Assembly (NCBI GenBank): GCA_014905825.1
Contig: JACGCN010000015.1
Coordinates: 186,001-250,000, forward strand
DNA: 64,000 nt
Origin: Lyophyllum atratum
Taxonomy: Eukaryota > Basidiomycota > Agaricomycetes > Agaricales > Lyophyllaceae
Direction of reading: 5' to 3'
Part shown: piece by piece, positions 12,050 through 24,281 of the stretch
Numbering within the stretch: the first letter of the stretch is position 1
How the letters are laid out: each line of letters starts with the position of its first letter
Made by a program: the position numbers and the translations under genes
The notes under the pieces: generated by a model
The model's input: the letters and a program-made list of their open reading frames with translations, nothing else
Databases searched by the model: none
What the model was told of the DNA's origin: nothing

Positions 12050-12985
12050 TCAGATTACCCGGCGTTTCGGGACACTGATTATCCAAGGGGTAACCTTGGC
12101 GTTCAACACACGTAGGTAATGGGCACCGAACCGACTCGGTAAATCCTTCCCATTCCACTGGTCGACCATCCGGACAATTTTCTCGTCATCGTCCAAATCC
12201 ACGGTGATAATCGACTCAATAGTCTATGGGGTATACGCTGAGTGGAGAGCAACAAAATGGGGTATAATTTCTTACCTTCTGGGTTTTTACGAAACGAGCC
12301 GTGTATCGTTGCTTTTGAGAGAACACAAGTCGATGAGGTGTGATTGTTGACGACATCACGCGTGTCGATATATTCTTGGATTCCGAAAGCAGCTTTGGCT
12401 AACGACTATGAGATCGTGGCAGAAAATGACCCTGTGGACATACCAGTGCATACCACTATAAAATGGTGAATTAGAAAACGCGCAGCACGTGTTTGTAAGG
12501 CATCCACTTACCTGTGCCGCGTACTCATTGTACCCCTTACACTTTGAAAGAGGATCCTGATGAAATGTAAGAATGATTACACGGGTCGAGTCAAGTGGTT
12601 GTACCTCAAACTCTGCGTCCTTGTTCCACGACCTCTCAAAAATCTCCAACGTAGGACGACAGCAATACAACTCCTTGAGGTCGTCCAAAACCCTCTGATG
12701 ACTCGGCTTTAGTTCCGTAAAGATATCCCCGGCGTCGTGGCTGCTTTGCCTGCGTTTCAAGGGCGCTTCAATTTCGAGCTTGATGCCAGAGTAGTGCGCA
12801 GCGCCAGCTACAGATTCTACCAAGGCTGGGGTCGGTATAGGTAGAATTGTTGGATGATAGGTAAGAGAAGGGGGTGAGGGAGATCGAGGAGGGTTCGACG
12901 ACGTTGAGCCGCGTGACAGCGTACGTTGGTGGCGGATATCTGAGTCTGACATGAGTGTAGGAGGGAAGCTTGTGATTGACGTCAT
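12050..12985 (-). CDS. NTF2/SnoaL-like fold protein of unknown function
   Basis: Four exons (12985-12512, 12455-12444, 12398-12276, 12223-12050) give 260 residues. The first ~85 residues are Ser/Pro-rich and probably disordered. The rest (LKELYCCRPTLEIFERSW, DPLSKCKGYNEYAAQWYALPKL, DDDEKIVRMVDQWNGK) has the helix-then-sheet pattern of NTF2-like domains with a trailing cone-like cavity segment, as in many uncharacterised basidiomycete proteins. Exon 2 is only 12 nt and encodes WYAL; it joins YNEYAAQ to PKLLSES in frame. No catalytic function can be assigned. A second ATG lies at 12952. Confidence 0.72.
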
Positions 12986-13187
12986 GTAATGAGGTCACCT
13001 CCGACTCACCAACCACAAGGTGCGCAAGGCCCATGCGCTCCAATAATAATATCTGTAAACAACGACGAGCAACTCGAATTGCGATGCAAGATACAGCTAA
13101 CAATTACAGATATAATGCTATAGCATCACTATCGACGGGAAATACTGACTCGGACCATCCCACTGTACATGTAAATATTATTGCAGT

Positions 13188-14390
13188 CTAATTTCCGTTG
13201 GGGTTCTGCCCTTGCCACAACCCATACGTTTTCCCTGGCGTAGTTTGCCATAGGCGAATGGTCCCTGTACAGAGATACAGTCAGGAGGACGTTTGACTAA
13301 GGAAGAAGAAAAGACCGACCATCCTCTGTCATAAACGGATTCCGCATAGGGCAAGGTCAGCGGGTAATGGGGAGAAGTCGCCACGATAGTGCTTACCACT
13401 TCCACTAGCGTACATTTCTCCGTCAGGACTGAACTCAACACAATGTACAGGGCCATGGTGACCCTTAAATACCTCCCTCTCTTCCCCGTCCATACCATGG
13501 ACTCGCACCCACTCATCACCAGAATTCCCTGTCACAAATCGATCCTGAAAAATGGGATGAATCGAGGCGGAGGACGGTGAGTATGGCAGGTTAAGGCTAT
13601 GCATTCCCTGACCACTTGGCAAGCCTGGTATAAATGCGACCGTGTTCCCCGAAGTCACGACAAGGCGTTGAGTCTGTGGCGACCACTCCATTGAGGTGAT
13701 TGCGCTTGGGAATGGAAGCATGGTCGTCAACTTTCGCGTCCGCAGATCCCACCACCTGACAAAGTATCAACGAATCCTTCTTAAGTATCAAATATCGTGA
13801 GCCACTCACTTGATTTTACCATCTTCGCCAGCCGTTACACCAGTATGGTCCCCGATCCAGATGACACTCTTGACCATCCCATCGTGAGAGAGGATCCCGG
13901 AGTCGCAAAGAAAGTCCGGCTCTGCGTCTGGGCGACTGAGGTCGAAGATTCTCACTTTCTTTTCTTGACCGCCAGTGAGGAGGTGTGAAGATGTTGGCGA
14001 TAAGGCAATGCTACGGACGATGTGATTATGGGGAAAGGAGTGTATAGGAAGGCCTGAATAGGTGTCCCAGATTTTCCTAACGCAATGGCGAATAAAATGA
14101 GGGTCGATTCAGGATCGAAGGCTAATGGAAACATACGCCGTAAAATCTGCGCTCCCTGTGGCTGCTCTTGACGAATCGACTGAGAGTTTCGTGCTCCAGA
14201 CGGCCCCCTTGTGCCCAAGAAAGGTACCGATCCAATCTCCGGTCCATTCTCTCAACATCGGATTCCCATCTTTACAACTCGAGACCAGCAAGTAGGTGCC
14301 GTCATCTTGGATCCCGGAGAAGGAAAGGTGCGTGACGGGTCTTGTGTGGCCTGGCGCCACGAGGGGGGTAGCTTTCTGGTGTGTTGACAT
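13188..14390 (-). CDS. STRAP/UNRIP-like WD40 protein (serine-threonine kinase receptor-associated protein)
   Basis: Five exons (14390-14137, 14076-13810, 13755-13397, 13325-13320, 13264-13188) give 320 residues and about seven WD40 blades: TRPVTHLSFSG, GHKGAVWSTKLS, HIVRSIALSP, HDGMVKSVIW, SAITSMEWSP, GHHGPVHCVEFSPDGE, EDGTIRLWQ. STRAP homologues work in SMN-complex/RNP assembly and kinase receptor signalling. The fourth exon is 6 nt long; without it the last blade cannot read GSEDGTIRLW. The protein ends shortly after blade seven, usual for the family. Confidence 0.9.
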
Positions 14391-15965
14391 TAAATCGTAC
14401 TATTAGAGGAAAAGTTTGTCGTGATACAGGCGCGCCGCGCACTGGGTTGAGGGAGGAAGAGGAAATGTTTGACGGGAGATGTCCGTTTGTCTCGTGGCAG
14501 ACTGAGATTGCCTTTTCGAGAGATCGCCCAGTTTGCACCTCTTTGTCTTCCAGTTCGTCTACCATGGCCATGTCTCCTGATGATGATGGCAAGCCGGCTT
14601 CGACCACCCCTATGCACACCGAATGCAACGAAGTTCTTACGGACCGTCCTTCCAGTCATTTTTTATACAGGACTTCCTTCCCTGTGGTCCGCGATCCAGC
14701 TCCATTCTTTCAAAAATGACAAACTGTGATCGACAACTCCCCGCTCTCACCCATCTGTACAAGATGCGCCTTGGGGCATTTGCGCTGCTTCTCGCCGTAC
14801 GCAAAGATCGGGGCACGAAGATGCCTAGCTCTGATTGGTTCTACCCCGACAGTGATCGTAATAATATGCCTTCTTCCAATCCTTCTACCAATCATTTACC
14901 TTGTTTGTGCCCTCAATATCGTGTTCGTGTTAGTAGGTGCTAGTGCGCAGCTCATGTGCTCTCAAGCGAGACTCATTTAACTGCCTTTGAATTAGCTCGG
15001 CCGCTCCAGGATCCACGTCGTACTCTGCGATTAACGTACGTTGTATTCCGAACCCATGAGAAAAATGTGATGCGGGTTTCGTCCCCCATAGAGGTTAGCG
15101 CAAACCCAAGATGCACTCAACTCAGACAACTCATAATGCCAGTCCTGTAAACTGTCCAAACCTGCTACAGACAAATTCAAAGTGCAAGGCACCCAAAGTA
15201 CCCGCGAAGGCGCAATACTGAGGGTCTCTTGCGATAGTGGAGCCCGACAGTTCGTCCGCCACCGCCAGATCCCTTGAATTAGTCTCGTGCGTTCACGTTT
15301 CACAAAGTGGAGAGTAAATTGATCACGCTCATCATGATTCATGTAGTAGAGTAAGTACATACTCTCTCCAATTTGAGGTCAAAAGAGATATTTAAGGCAC
15401 ACCGAGGAGGGAGTGAACTAAAAATAGAACCTTCGAGGTCATGAATGGACGACTCTGCGATATCTCAAAAGAGGCTTATAGCTGCTTTTAGCCACCGGTT
15501 CGGCAGATAATTCGAGATTGAGTCGTGCGGCCTGCTCAACTGCGACTCTGTGACCGCCTCGTCGTCGAGGATAGTCGAGGATACGATAGAAGATGGCGTG
15601 CTGGAAATTATTTAAACCCAGCGGCCTGGAAAAGTATTGCGCCATAGTGAACTAAAATGACCACAACTGTGCTCATCCACTGATGCTACAGGAAAAACAA
15701 TGTGGCGCGCTCTATCTGCCCCATCGATTATGTCAGGCAACACGTCCTTTACCTTTCACCACTCGAAAGGCTTTATACTACTGTTCCTCAACGGCGTTGA
15801 CTCCTCCTTCTCATCAGACCTTTTTGGCTAGTGCCAGTCTTCCTTGGCAGCTGAGTACCTGAGGTTTCCGCTATAGAGGTCATCATTCTACCCTTAAGGT
15901 CACGCCGAGCTTATAAAGGCCTTTGAACTTGATTCTTCGATTCTTCGTGCTCTCCCATCATCATC
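14391..15965. other. long intergenic region
   Basis: About 1.6 kb between divergent STRAP and sulfate permease genes. Several short open frames exist (for example 15031-15360 on the minus strand) but none resembles a known protein or has splice context. It must hold the permease promoter. Confidence 0.5.
15912..15917 (+). promoter_or_regulatory. TATA box of sulfate permease
   Basis: TATAAA lies 54 bp upstream of the permease ATG. This is close for a TATA box in a fungus, so the 5' leader would be very short. Confidence 0.45.
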
Positions 15966-18765
15966 ATGCCTTCCACTGCATCGGCCAAAAGACTGGGGAA
16001 GCGCTTTATCGGATACCCCGAGGAGATAGTCCCTGTCGTGTCAGTCCATGAGTGGGCTGTGCAACACACCTCGAATCCTAAGCAACGGGTATGCCTCACT
16101 TATACGGTCTTCTCTTACCTTACTCATTGATTGTCCATCACTAGCTCATCGACTATCTTGTTAGCCTATTTCCTTTATTTCAATGGATATCGCGATACAG
16201 TCAGTATACATCGCATGACATCTTTTTGGGCATACTAACTTCATACCGTAGATTTTGGGTGGTTCACGGGCGATGTCATCGCTGGGTTGACCGTTGGAAT
16301 CGTTGTCGTTCCCCAGGGCATGTCATATGCTCAGGTGCGCACCTTCTTCTCAGTTGCCCCATCATTCTCCTCACAATTGTGTGGTCAAGTTGGCGACTCT
16401 TCCCCCGGAATACGGCTTATACTCCTCCTTCGTCGGTGTATTGATATACTGTGTACGACCATGTGCCTATACATCGACCAACTCATGCTAACGTTGCTTA
16501 ATTGCTTACCCAGTTCTTCGCGACGTCTAAGGATGTGTCTATCGGTCCGGTCGCCGTCATGTCTCTTACAGTCGCTCAAGTCATCAAGCACGTCCAGAAC
16601 GATTATCCCAACCAATGGTCCGCGCCCACAATCGCGAGCACACTTGCGTTGATCACAGGATTCATTGTTCTCGGTATCGGCTTGCTGAGAATTGGCTGGC
16701 TGGTGGAATTTATTCCAGCTCCTGCTGTCAGCGGTTTTATGACAGGCTCCGCCATCAGCATAGCAGCCGGCCAAGTCCCCGGACTGATGGGAATCACTGG
16801 ATTCGAGTTCGTGCACTCACTTCGAATGTCGTGCTCAGCTGAACTTACCGGGTGTTTCTCAGTACGCGTGCAGCGACGTACGAAGTCATTATCAACACTC
16901 TCAAGGGACTTCCGCGGACATCGCTCGATGCTGCGTGGGGCTTACCTGGCCTGGTCGCTCTCTACGGCATCCGCATTCTCTGTGATTACCTCGGGAGACG
17001 ATTCCCCCGGCGAGGTAAATGACCAGAGCACCTCTCTTGATACAGCACTGACATGTCTTCCATTCAGCACGCATGTTCTTCTTTATCAGCGTCTTGAGGA
17101 ATGCATTCGTGATTCTTGTCCTCACGATTGCCGCCTGGCTCTACACCCGTCATCGAAAGTCTGCATCAGGGAAATACCCCATCAAAATCTTGCAAACAGT
17201 CCCATCAGGCTTCAAACACATCGGTCAGCCTTCCATCGAGCCCGACCTCGTCGCCGCCTTAGCCCCCGAGCTTCCCGTTGCAACTATCATTCTACTCCTG
17301 GAGCATATCGCTATTTCCAAATGTACGCGTTTAATTCTCGGTGATTTATCGTTATTAAGCTCATTATGATTTTATCAGCCTTCGGTCGTTTGAACGGATA
17401 TAAAATCAACCCCAACCAGGAACTCATCGCCATCGGCGTCACAAACACAATCGGCTCCTGCTTTGGGGCCTACCCTGCTACTGGGTCTTTCTCCCGCTCA
17501 GCCTTGAAGTCCAAATCCGGAGTCCGCACCCCAGCGGCAGGCATTATAACATCCATCGTAGTCATTGTAGCTTTGTATGGCCTTACCCCCGCATTTTTCT
17601 GGATCCCAACTGCCGGTCTCTCGGCTGTCATCATCCATGCGGTTGCTGATCTCGTCGCATCCCCATCTCAAGTACGTACCCCGACAACAGGTTTTCACTG
17701 ATAACTTATCACTCTAGAATTCTAGGTGTATTCATTCTGGCGCGTATCCCCTCTTGAGTTTCTCATATGGGTAGCAGCTGTCCTTGTGACGGTCTTCTCC
17801 TCGATCGAAAATGGAATTTATACCTCCATCGCCTCATCAATGGCTCTTCTCCTCATCCGCATTGCTCACCCTCGAGGGTCTTTCCTGGGCAAAGTCACTC
17901 TCAAGAAGGACTCTTCTGACTCCAAAGGGACCCGCGATGTCTTCGTCCCTTTTACCCGGAACAGTGTTAACCCTCATATCAAAATTGTCCCTCCTTCTCC
18001 CGGTGTTATTGTATACCGATTCGAGGAGAGCTATCTGTATCCCAACTCCTCCCTCGTCAACGATGCTCTCGTAGACTATGTCAAGGAAAATATGCGTCGA
18101 GGCAAGGACATGAGCAATGTCAAACCAAGCGACCGATCTTGGAACGATCCTGGGCCCGGCCGTAATGCAGGCGAAGCGGAGCATTTGGCGAATGAGACAT
18201 TGCCGGTTCTCCACGCCATCGTTCTAGACTTCTCCATGGTGTAAGTGATCGCTCCCCGTCAATATTCCAACAATACGCTAACGCTTCTACCCCAGTTCAC
18301 ATATTGACACTACAGCAGTCCAAGCTCTTATCGACACTCGCACCGAAGTTGAAAAATGGGCAGACCACCCTGTCGAGGTAAGCTTTTTCCTGTTCAATCG
18401 GCAACATCTCATTTATATCTGACATTTATCTCTAGTTCCACTTCGCAACCATTCTGTCCCCTTGGATCCGTCGCGCTCTCACTGCTGGCGGCTTTGGTCT
18501 GGGCATTTCGGCCTCTAGAGTCCCTCCAGACCTGGCAGCTGTGGTACCATACAGAGATGGCAGAAACCACATCCCTGAGCAAGACGTAGACCTAACCGAC
18601 GATATAGAAAGCGGCGATATCAAGAGAGCCGACACCCGGTCATCAGACCAGTCTTCCGGATTCGAGGCAATCATCGCCGAGGATACTCCATTCTTCCACA
18701 TAGATCTAGTGTCAGCCGTTCGCGCGGCGGAAAGTGGCAATGGGCAAGTGAACAACTCCCATTAA
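15966..18765 (+). CDS. sulfate permease (SulP/SLC26 family)
   Basis: Eleven exons (15966-16088, 16145-16199, 16252-16334, 16390-16452, 16514-16806, 16863-17014, 17068-17322, 17379-17671, 17726-18240, 18296-18377, 18436-18765) give 747 residues. Proton-coupled sulfate uptake at the plasma membrane is the family role. The core includes VVVPQGMSYAQ, EYGLYSSFVGV, the signature FATSKDVSIGPVAVMS, NPNQELIAIG and GAYPATGSFSRSALKSKSG, with about ten to twelve hydrophobic segments. A cytoplasmic STAS domain follows (LDFSMVSHIDTTAVQAL at ~590-606). The tail is acidic and disordered. The first exon (41 residues) is hydrophilic. High confidence in family; substrate inferred. Confidence 0.95.
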
Positions 18766-19071
18766 TTGCTTCGACTTTCCTAGGTTTGACGAGACGCGAT
18801 GATATATAACGCCTGTAAGATAGTAATGATGGACCTTCGTAGATACCTGTCAGTGCATAATGTACGCGGGGGAACGCAACTATATAGATAACTTGGTTCC
18901 TTTCGAATTCTCTCTGAGGCAGGAGGTCCGCATAAGAGCCGACAAGCACCTACTAGTCAGTCTCTCCTAGACAAACACATCAGTACTGCTAGTTGTTCGA
19001 GGCTCCTTTCTGCACAGTCAATATTTGTCCCACCCAAACTCTGTCGGACTAATTAGGATGACATTACAACT
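18766..19071. other. intergenic
   Basis: Between the tandem permease and TACO1 genes. No feature recognised. Confidence 0.4.
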
Positions 19072-20268
19072 ATGATAGGTCTGGCATCTCTCATTCTACC
19101 TGCACGCCGTTCTTTTTCTACATGCCACGTAACTTTCGCCGGACACAATAAAGTACGAAACCCCAAGTGGCACCCCAGCGCCAATGCTAACGATTTCCAA
19201 GTGGTCTAAGATCAAGCAGAAGAAAGGCGCGAATGACGCGCAAAAGGGCGTCGTTTTTGGGAAAGCTGCTAGAGTCAGTGCCATCCCTGTCGTTTTCACT
19301 ACCCTTCTTATGCACGTCTTTCTCTCTGTAGGACATCTTAATGGCCGCTCGAAGTACTTCCACTTCCTTCCATGCGACAAACATCATAGAACTGAGATGG
19401 TCATACAGACGGAGGGAGTACGGATCCCGCCAAGAACCTTCAGCTGGCTGCAGTTCTCAAACGCGCAAAAGAGATGGATGTTCCGAAGGAAAATATTGAG
19501 AAGGCTCTGGCCAAGGTAAGTTTTCGCCTCAAAAAGCTCACGGCCACCATCCAAATGCTACCTAGGCTAGCCACGGAAAGGATCAAAATGCTGGCACCTT
19601 CATATACGAAGCCATGGCTTTCAATACGGTTGGACTGATAATGTGAGCACGGACCAGATTCCCACATTGCGGGACTTGTTGACGGTTTGAAGAGAATGTG
19701 CCACAGATAATAATAATCGAACGATACACAATTTGCGCGAAATTCTGAACGACTATGAGTACTTCATATTCCTCCTTTGACTCAAATATTCCCTAACTGT
19801 CTTACGCTTACCAGTGCGGGTGCTGCTCCAGTCAAGTTCATGTTTCAACGCATGGGTTATCTGAGTGTGTATCAGGTCGCCAAGCTTTCTCCTGAGTCTA
19901 GCCAGGCAGAAGCGAACGAGCTGGTCGAGGTTGCCTTAAATAACGGCGCGATTGATTTTGATAATACAATGGATTCAACGGAGTCTGCTTCATCCTTCTG
20001 GGTATGCGAGCTCTTTTCTGCTTCTTATCTCTCTTCTGATCGCCAGTACCAGTTCACATGTGAACCAGCCATGCTACAGACATTGTCTTCTATCCTGCAG
20101 AGATTCCAACCTGCATGGGACATCAGAGACAACGAAGTCCGGTATATCCCATTGGACAATCCGGAACCTACCAGTGACATCAAAAGCGATTTGAAAACGC
20201 TTGTGGAGGAATTAGAAGGAAATGAGGACGTCCTTAGAGTGTGGACTAGTGTACATAATGACGATTAA
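19072..20268 (+). CDS. mitochondrial YebC/TACO1-family translation factor
   Basis: Eight exons (19072-19152, 19202-19273, 19332-19353, about 19409-19515, 19566-19642, 19693-19758, 19815-20001, 20053-20268) give 275 residues. Start 19072 gives MIGLASLILPARRSFSTCHV, a good mitochondrial presequence, then AGHNKWSKIKQKKGANDAQK, the YebC hallmark, split by intron 1 after HNK. NGGSTDPAKNLQLAAVLKRA, FIYEAMAFNTVGLI and NRTIHNLREIL follow. TACO1 helps translate COX1 in mammals, and bacterial YebC2 relieves ribosome stalling on proline runs. Exon 3 is 22 nt. The stop is 66 bp from the convergent NYN gene's stop, so 3' UTRs probably overlap. Confidence 0.93.
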
Positions 20269-20334
20269 TACACCACTATGCCAAACGAAATACATGCCAC
20301 ATTATGATGGGTAATTTAAACGAGCACACATTAA

Positions 20335-22080
20335 TTATGGATTCTGTTCCTGGGCTGGCCGTAGCGTTATCCATGACTTACCCATTGACCCGCCAAGCTG
20401 TATGATTCCTGCTCTTTCTGCCAACGCGACGTACTGACCGAAATCAGCAGCGCTCGCATGACCATACACAGCTTTGGGGAGCCGTGCACCCACCAAGGAC
20501 CGCAGCGGTTGTGAGTTACCTGCTGACTCCAAGGATTGGAGTGTCTCAACCAACGGTGAGAACATGTCTTGTGAGGGCAGCCTTGTATGTTTGACATTGT
20601 GAGGCAAACTTTCAGAAAATATGCGAGCACCTCGAGCCACTTGGTGTCGATAAGAAGCCTCTGCCGAATATATATCTGCACGCGCTTGGATTCGTAAGGG
20701 ACCAGCCGAGGAGCTGGAAATGCTTTGAGAGAGTTTATGCGAGCTGCCTGGTGACACCGTGTGTAACTCTGGGGTGTTGCTTTCTGACGAGTCATAGAAA
20801 TAGTCAGGGTTTGCAACCAAATGTTCTGGCGACTCTGTGTTGCGGGGAAACGATGTCCCACTTGTTAAAACACTGCGAGTGTTGGACGATTGGGATGGTA
20901 AGATTGACGTCGAAACTTGTGCGGGGCGAAGAGATCTAGTCCTTTGAGAGTCAAGAGGTCTGTCAGCGCTAATATGGTCTTGACTGAAGCTTTTCAATGG
21001 TCGTGAATTCGCTAGCTCAGAAGGAGGGAGATGCCGAGTAAGTAGTGGGCTGGGATATATTGAGGGACTTGGGAGATTGGGATGGCGAGTTTTGTCTGCT
21101 AGTGGCGAGGGCGGCAGTCGTCTCGGCTCTCGAAAGTCCGTGTCTTTGTGTTCTCTGCTGGCACGATCTGTATCCAAACCAAGTCTGGATTGGCTGGGAG
21201 AGGGAGGATATGCATCAGCACTTCTTCTCCAGCTTGTTGCTACTTCAGAAGACCTTTGAGAGGTAATAATGTCATCCTCAAACCTCGACGGATTGCTTCG
21301 TCTTGAGGGACTACTATAATGATGCTTGGGAACCGTAATCGAACTCTGCGCCAAGGAATTCTGCCTCGACGCAGGGCTGCCGGCCTTGTCATCGCGGTCA
21401 TTGTTAAAGCCAGTAGTGCCTATGTTGAGGAGTTTAACTTCCTTGACAAGACGTCAAAAGCCATTACACTTACCCTCACTGCGGGCTTGTCGATGCTTGA
21501 TGTCTAGAATATCCAATTTCCAATCAAGGACGACAGAGGCTGGCAATTCGAGGCCCCCGCGGGTAGGAGTTGCAGATGGAATAACAAGCACGACATGGTA
21601 TCCTCTGAGACGCAATAACGAAACCGCATATGTGAAGGTAGGGTTACCTGACATCAGCATTACCGTTGCAGGGGCTGGAGTGTCGACGGCAAAGATAAGC
21701 ATATCTGAATTGTACTTGCTCAGAACGCTGGAGGTCGATGTTTTCTACGCGTGCTAAATGTCACTGACCTGCGGATAACTTCGTCGAGAGGTTAGACTCA
21801 GTCATGCTACACTGAATCAATAGGACTCCGCGCCGCTCTAGTTGAGATTGAATAACTGGCGAGGGACTTGTTGGTTCTTGAGCGGTTTGCATGTATAAAT
21901 TGAACACTGTAACGCTGCCGTAAGAGGTGGCCACGCCCAGAATGCTGTCGACCGCCTCGTATCCTGTTGTCGATTGTTCTGGGAGCGGGCATGTTTCTAT
22001 ACACATTTAGTGGGTAAGAAATGTAAAAGTGAGCCACTGCGCTGACCGAAATCCCAGAAGACGGCGACCCGCTGAGCCAT
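20335..22080 (-). CDS. NYN-LOTUS protein A1, predicted nuclease-dead
   Basis: Four exons (22080-22047, 21996-21769, 21704-21474, 21419-20335) give 525 residues. An N-terminal NYN (PIN-like, MARF1/limkain-b1) domain starts MAQRVAVFWDFET and ends near residue 165. A ~260-residue Ser/Pro/Arg-rich linker leads to a C-terminal LOTUS/OST-HTH domain (FGQYVALAERAGIIQLGG). In MARF1, NYN cuts RNA and LOTUS binds RNA. Compared with the B copies, the metal-binding GRKDVADK has become ESNLSTKL and SGDRDF has become SGNPTF, so at least three acidic positions are gone. The first Asp (WDF) and the fold-forming hydrophobics remain. An extra intron lies just after the domain. The frame is open throughout, so this looks like a retained pseudo-enzyme rather than a dead gene. 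Confidence 0.85.
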
Positions 22081-22461
22081 TATATGCGGTTGTCAAGCGA
22101 AAGCTCACTGGCAAGGATGAATAAAAATGTAGCCAAATTACTACATGAACAGATAGATGGGTGATTATGCCCTCGAGATGTCCGCAGGACAAGCGAACTA
22201 CATGTTAACCTGCATTTGTCGCTTGATAAACTGCCATTGTTGAACACGAGGCTGGTAACTGTGTGGCATTGCCACCAATTGAACGACGAATGACTCTTGA
22301 TGACTCGATTGATGAGAAGAGTCTACATCGGAGTAAGTACAAAGGGACATGGCACAGCTTTTCGATAGTGATAGATGTTTGATAATTTTCCACGTTTGGC
22401 AATTGCAGGTGGCAAGGACAAGGTCGACGAATCTGCCAGCAGTTGAGGCACAAGGCGGTGT
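22081..22461. repeat. A/B intergenic spacer, copy 1
   Basis: Closely resembles 24684-25021. Shared landmarks in order include ATGCGGTTGTC, TGTAGCCAA..TACTACATGAA, CATTTGTCGCTTGATAAACT, AACACGAGGCTGGTAA, CATTGCCACCAATTGAA and CCACGTTTGGC. It carries the A1 promoter and the 3' end of B1, so the duplicated unit included both genes. Confidence 0.85.
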
Positions 22462-24049
22462 CTAACTGTTCTTCGCGTTATACCATTCGGGGCGCAGTCT
22501 TATCCATGCACCTCCTTCCTTCCCGCCCAATTCGATGATACCCAGCTTTTCTGCAATGGCGACGTATTGTCCAAACCTCTCAGCACCTGCTCGTCTATAC
22601 AGTGTATTATCCTGAGTCACGAGCTCCAGCGCGATGCCTGAGCGGAAAGGGCGAGCAAAACCTTTCGATAGATGAAATTCAAGACGCTGGACCAAAAGTT
22701 TGAAGATAGGAGGAACCACTTTAGGGTCGGTGTATAGCACGGAAGAGGCAGTGGGTGCATTGGGGACTATCTTTGTTTCCGAGGGATTGATTGATGTTGA
22801 TGGAGTTGAACCGTGAGTGGGAGGTAGGTGAGCTTGGGAGGGAGAATACGAAGATTTGTTCATGGGCGGCGATTGGAGACCTGTGTTTGAAGTCATTGGC
22901 CTGGTCACCGGATTAGCAACAGGCTTTTGAACCCTTTGTGGATCAGGATTCGGGAAGGACTGCGCGGGTATATGAGGGGAGTCCGGAGGAAAAGGTTCTT
23001 GGGGAGTGAAGACATCATTTATTTGCGTAGCACCGATAGGTTTATTCACTACTGTTGGCGTTCGGGAGGTATCATCCACGTACAAGAGCGCCGGGGCAGA
23101 CTCTGTTCTAGAGGGAGACCTGACTACAGGTATAGAATCCATGTCCTCGTCTTGGTATGAGAAGGGTGTTCGTATAGGAGCATGGGGTTGCGTATCTCTT
23201 GGAGAGTCTTCCATTGCATCTGTCTTTATATCTGTGCTAAAGTTTCTGAATCTCCGGGCACTGCTTCCTCTGTTGCGCAGATGGTCCATTATATCGACAT
23301 CGCATTCCTCCTCGACGTCGTACCTATTACCGAAGGACTGATAGGCTGCATGGCTCCTTCCCACAGATCGTTCTCTCTGGTGACGAAAGAGTGCAGTCCG
23401 GTGGTTCTCTAACCGCGATGGAGCAACAGTCCTTGGTGACAAATAATCGTCGATGACCTCAGCACCCAATACCTCAGTATTCCAGTCCAGGAAAATCGAT
23501 GCTTGGACCTTCAGGCTAGTGTGGACTCCAGCCAGAGATATTATCACAACTCTATATCGACGAAGGCGGAGGATTGACACTGCATAAGCAAAATCACGGT
23601 CTCCCGATATGAGAACGATAGTCGAGGGGGCGGGGTTATCAATGGCATATGCGAGCATGTCGACTGGGGAAAACCATGCAAACTTAACATGTGGTCTTCA
23701 ATGATGAAATGAACTGCAGACTTACCAAGCATCATTTTGTCCGCAACATCCTTGCGTCCATTGTGGGGGCAGTCCGTCAGGGAAACACCCGATGACTGAA
23801 GTTCTGAGCGAAGTACAAGGGATTTGGAGAATATGGCGGGATCAGATAGTTCAAGGTACGCTTTGAAGAGCTTAACCGCCCCAAAACTATGTGCGATGCA
23901 GCGTATTTTCTTCACAACCTCGTATCCTGTGAAGGAGGAAGACGTAGGGCAATTTTCTAGAAAAACCCGATAATAAGCATCATGGACGACAACCATACCA
24001 GTTTCGACGAACCGTAGTCCCAAAAAATGGCGACATCCTCGGAGCGCAT
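22462..24049 (-). CDS. NYN-LOTUS protein B1 (MARF1/limkain-b1-like RNase)
   Basis: Three exons (24049-24013, 23956-23726, 23663-22462) give 489 residues. The NYN domain is complete: VAIFWDYENC at the start, CPHNGRKDVADKMM, then VLISGDRDFAYAV, giving all expected acidic residues for metal-dependent RNA cleavage. A long disordered linker (~290 residues) is followed by one LOTUS/OST-HTH domain (FKLLVQRLEFHL, FGQYVAIAEKLGIIELGG). Intron 1 interrupts the codon after WDY and intron 2 sits at the same place as in the other copies. MARF1-like proteins degrade specific mRNAs in animals; targets here are unknown. Confidence 0.9.
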
Positions 24050-24281
24050 TTCAACCGAAGGCAGGAGACCACCCTGACACCACCCCTCCTGTGAATGTCC
24101 TATAAGTAGGCTTCATGGGCGTCAATCTTGAACCTTGTTGCCAATTGGGTTGGATGCTCCGAGTCCGATGACCGAGGTCAACGGTCGATTGGCACGTGGT
24201 GGTGAACCACCCCGGTACTCATACTCTCGAGTAGATACCAGTGCCTGGCCCAGACCAGAGCTATTAAAACGTGAAGCATCC

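Noticed and set aside
15031..15360. 109-codon minus-strand frame as a gene between STRAP and the permease
   Set aside because: No domain, no splice partners, and no codon or composition signal beyond chance.
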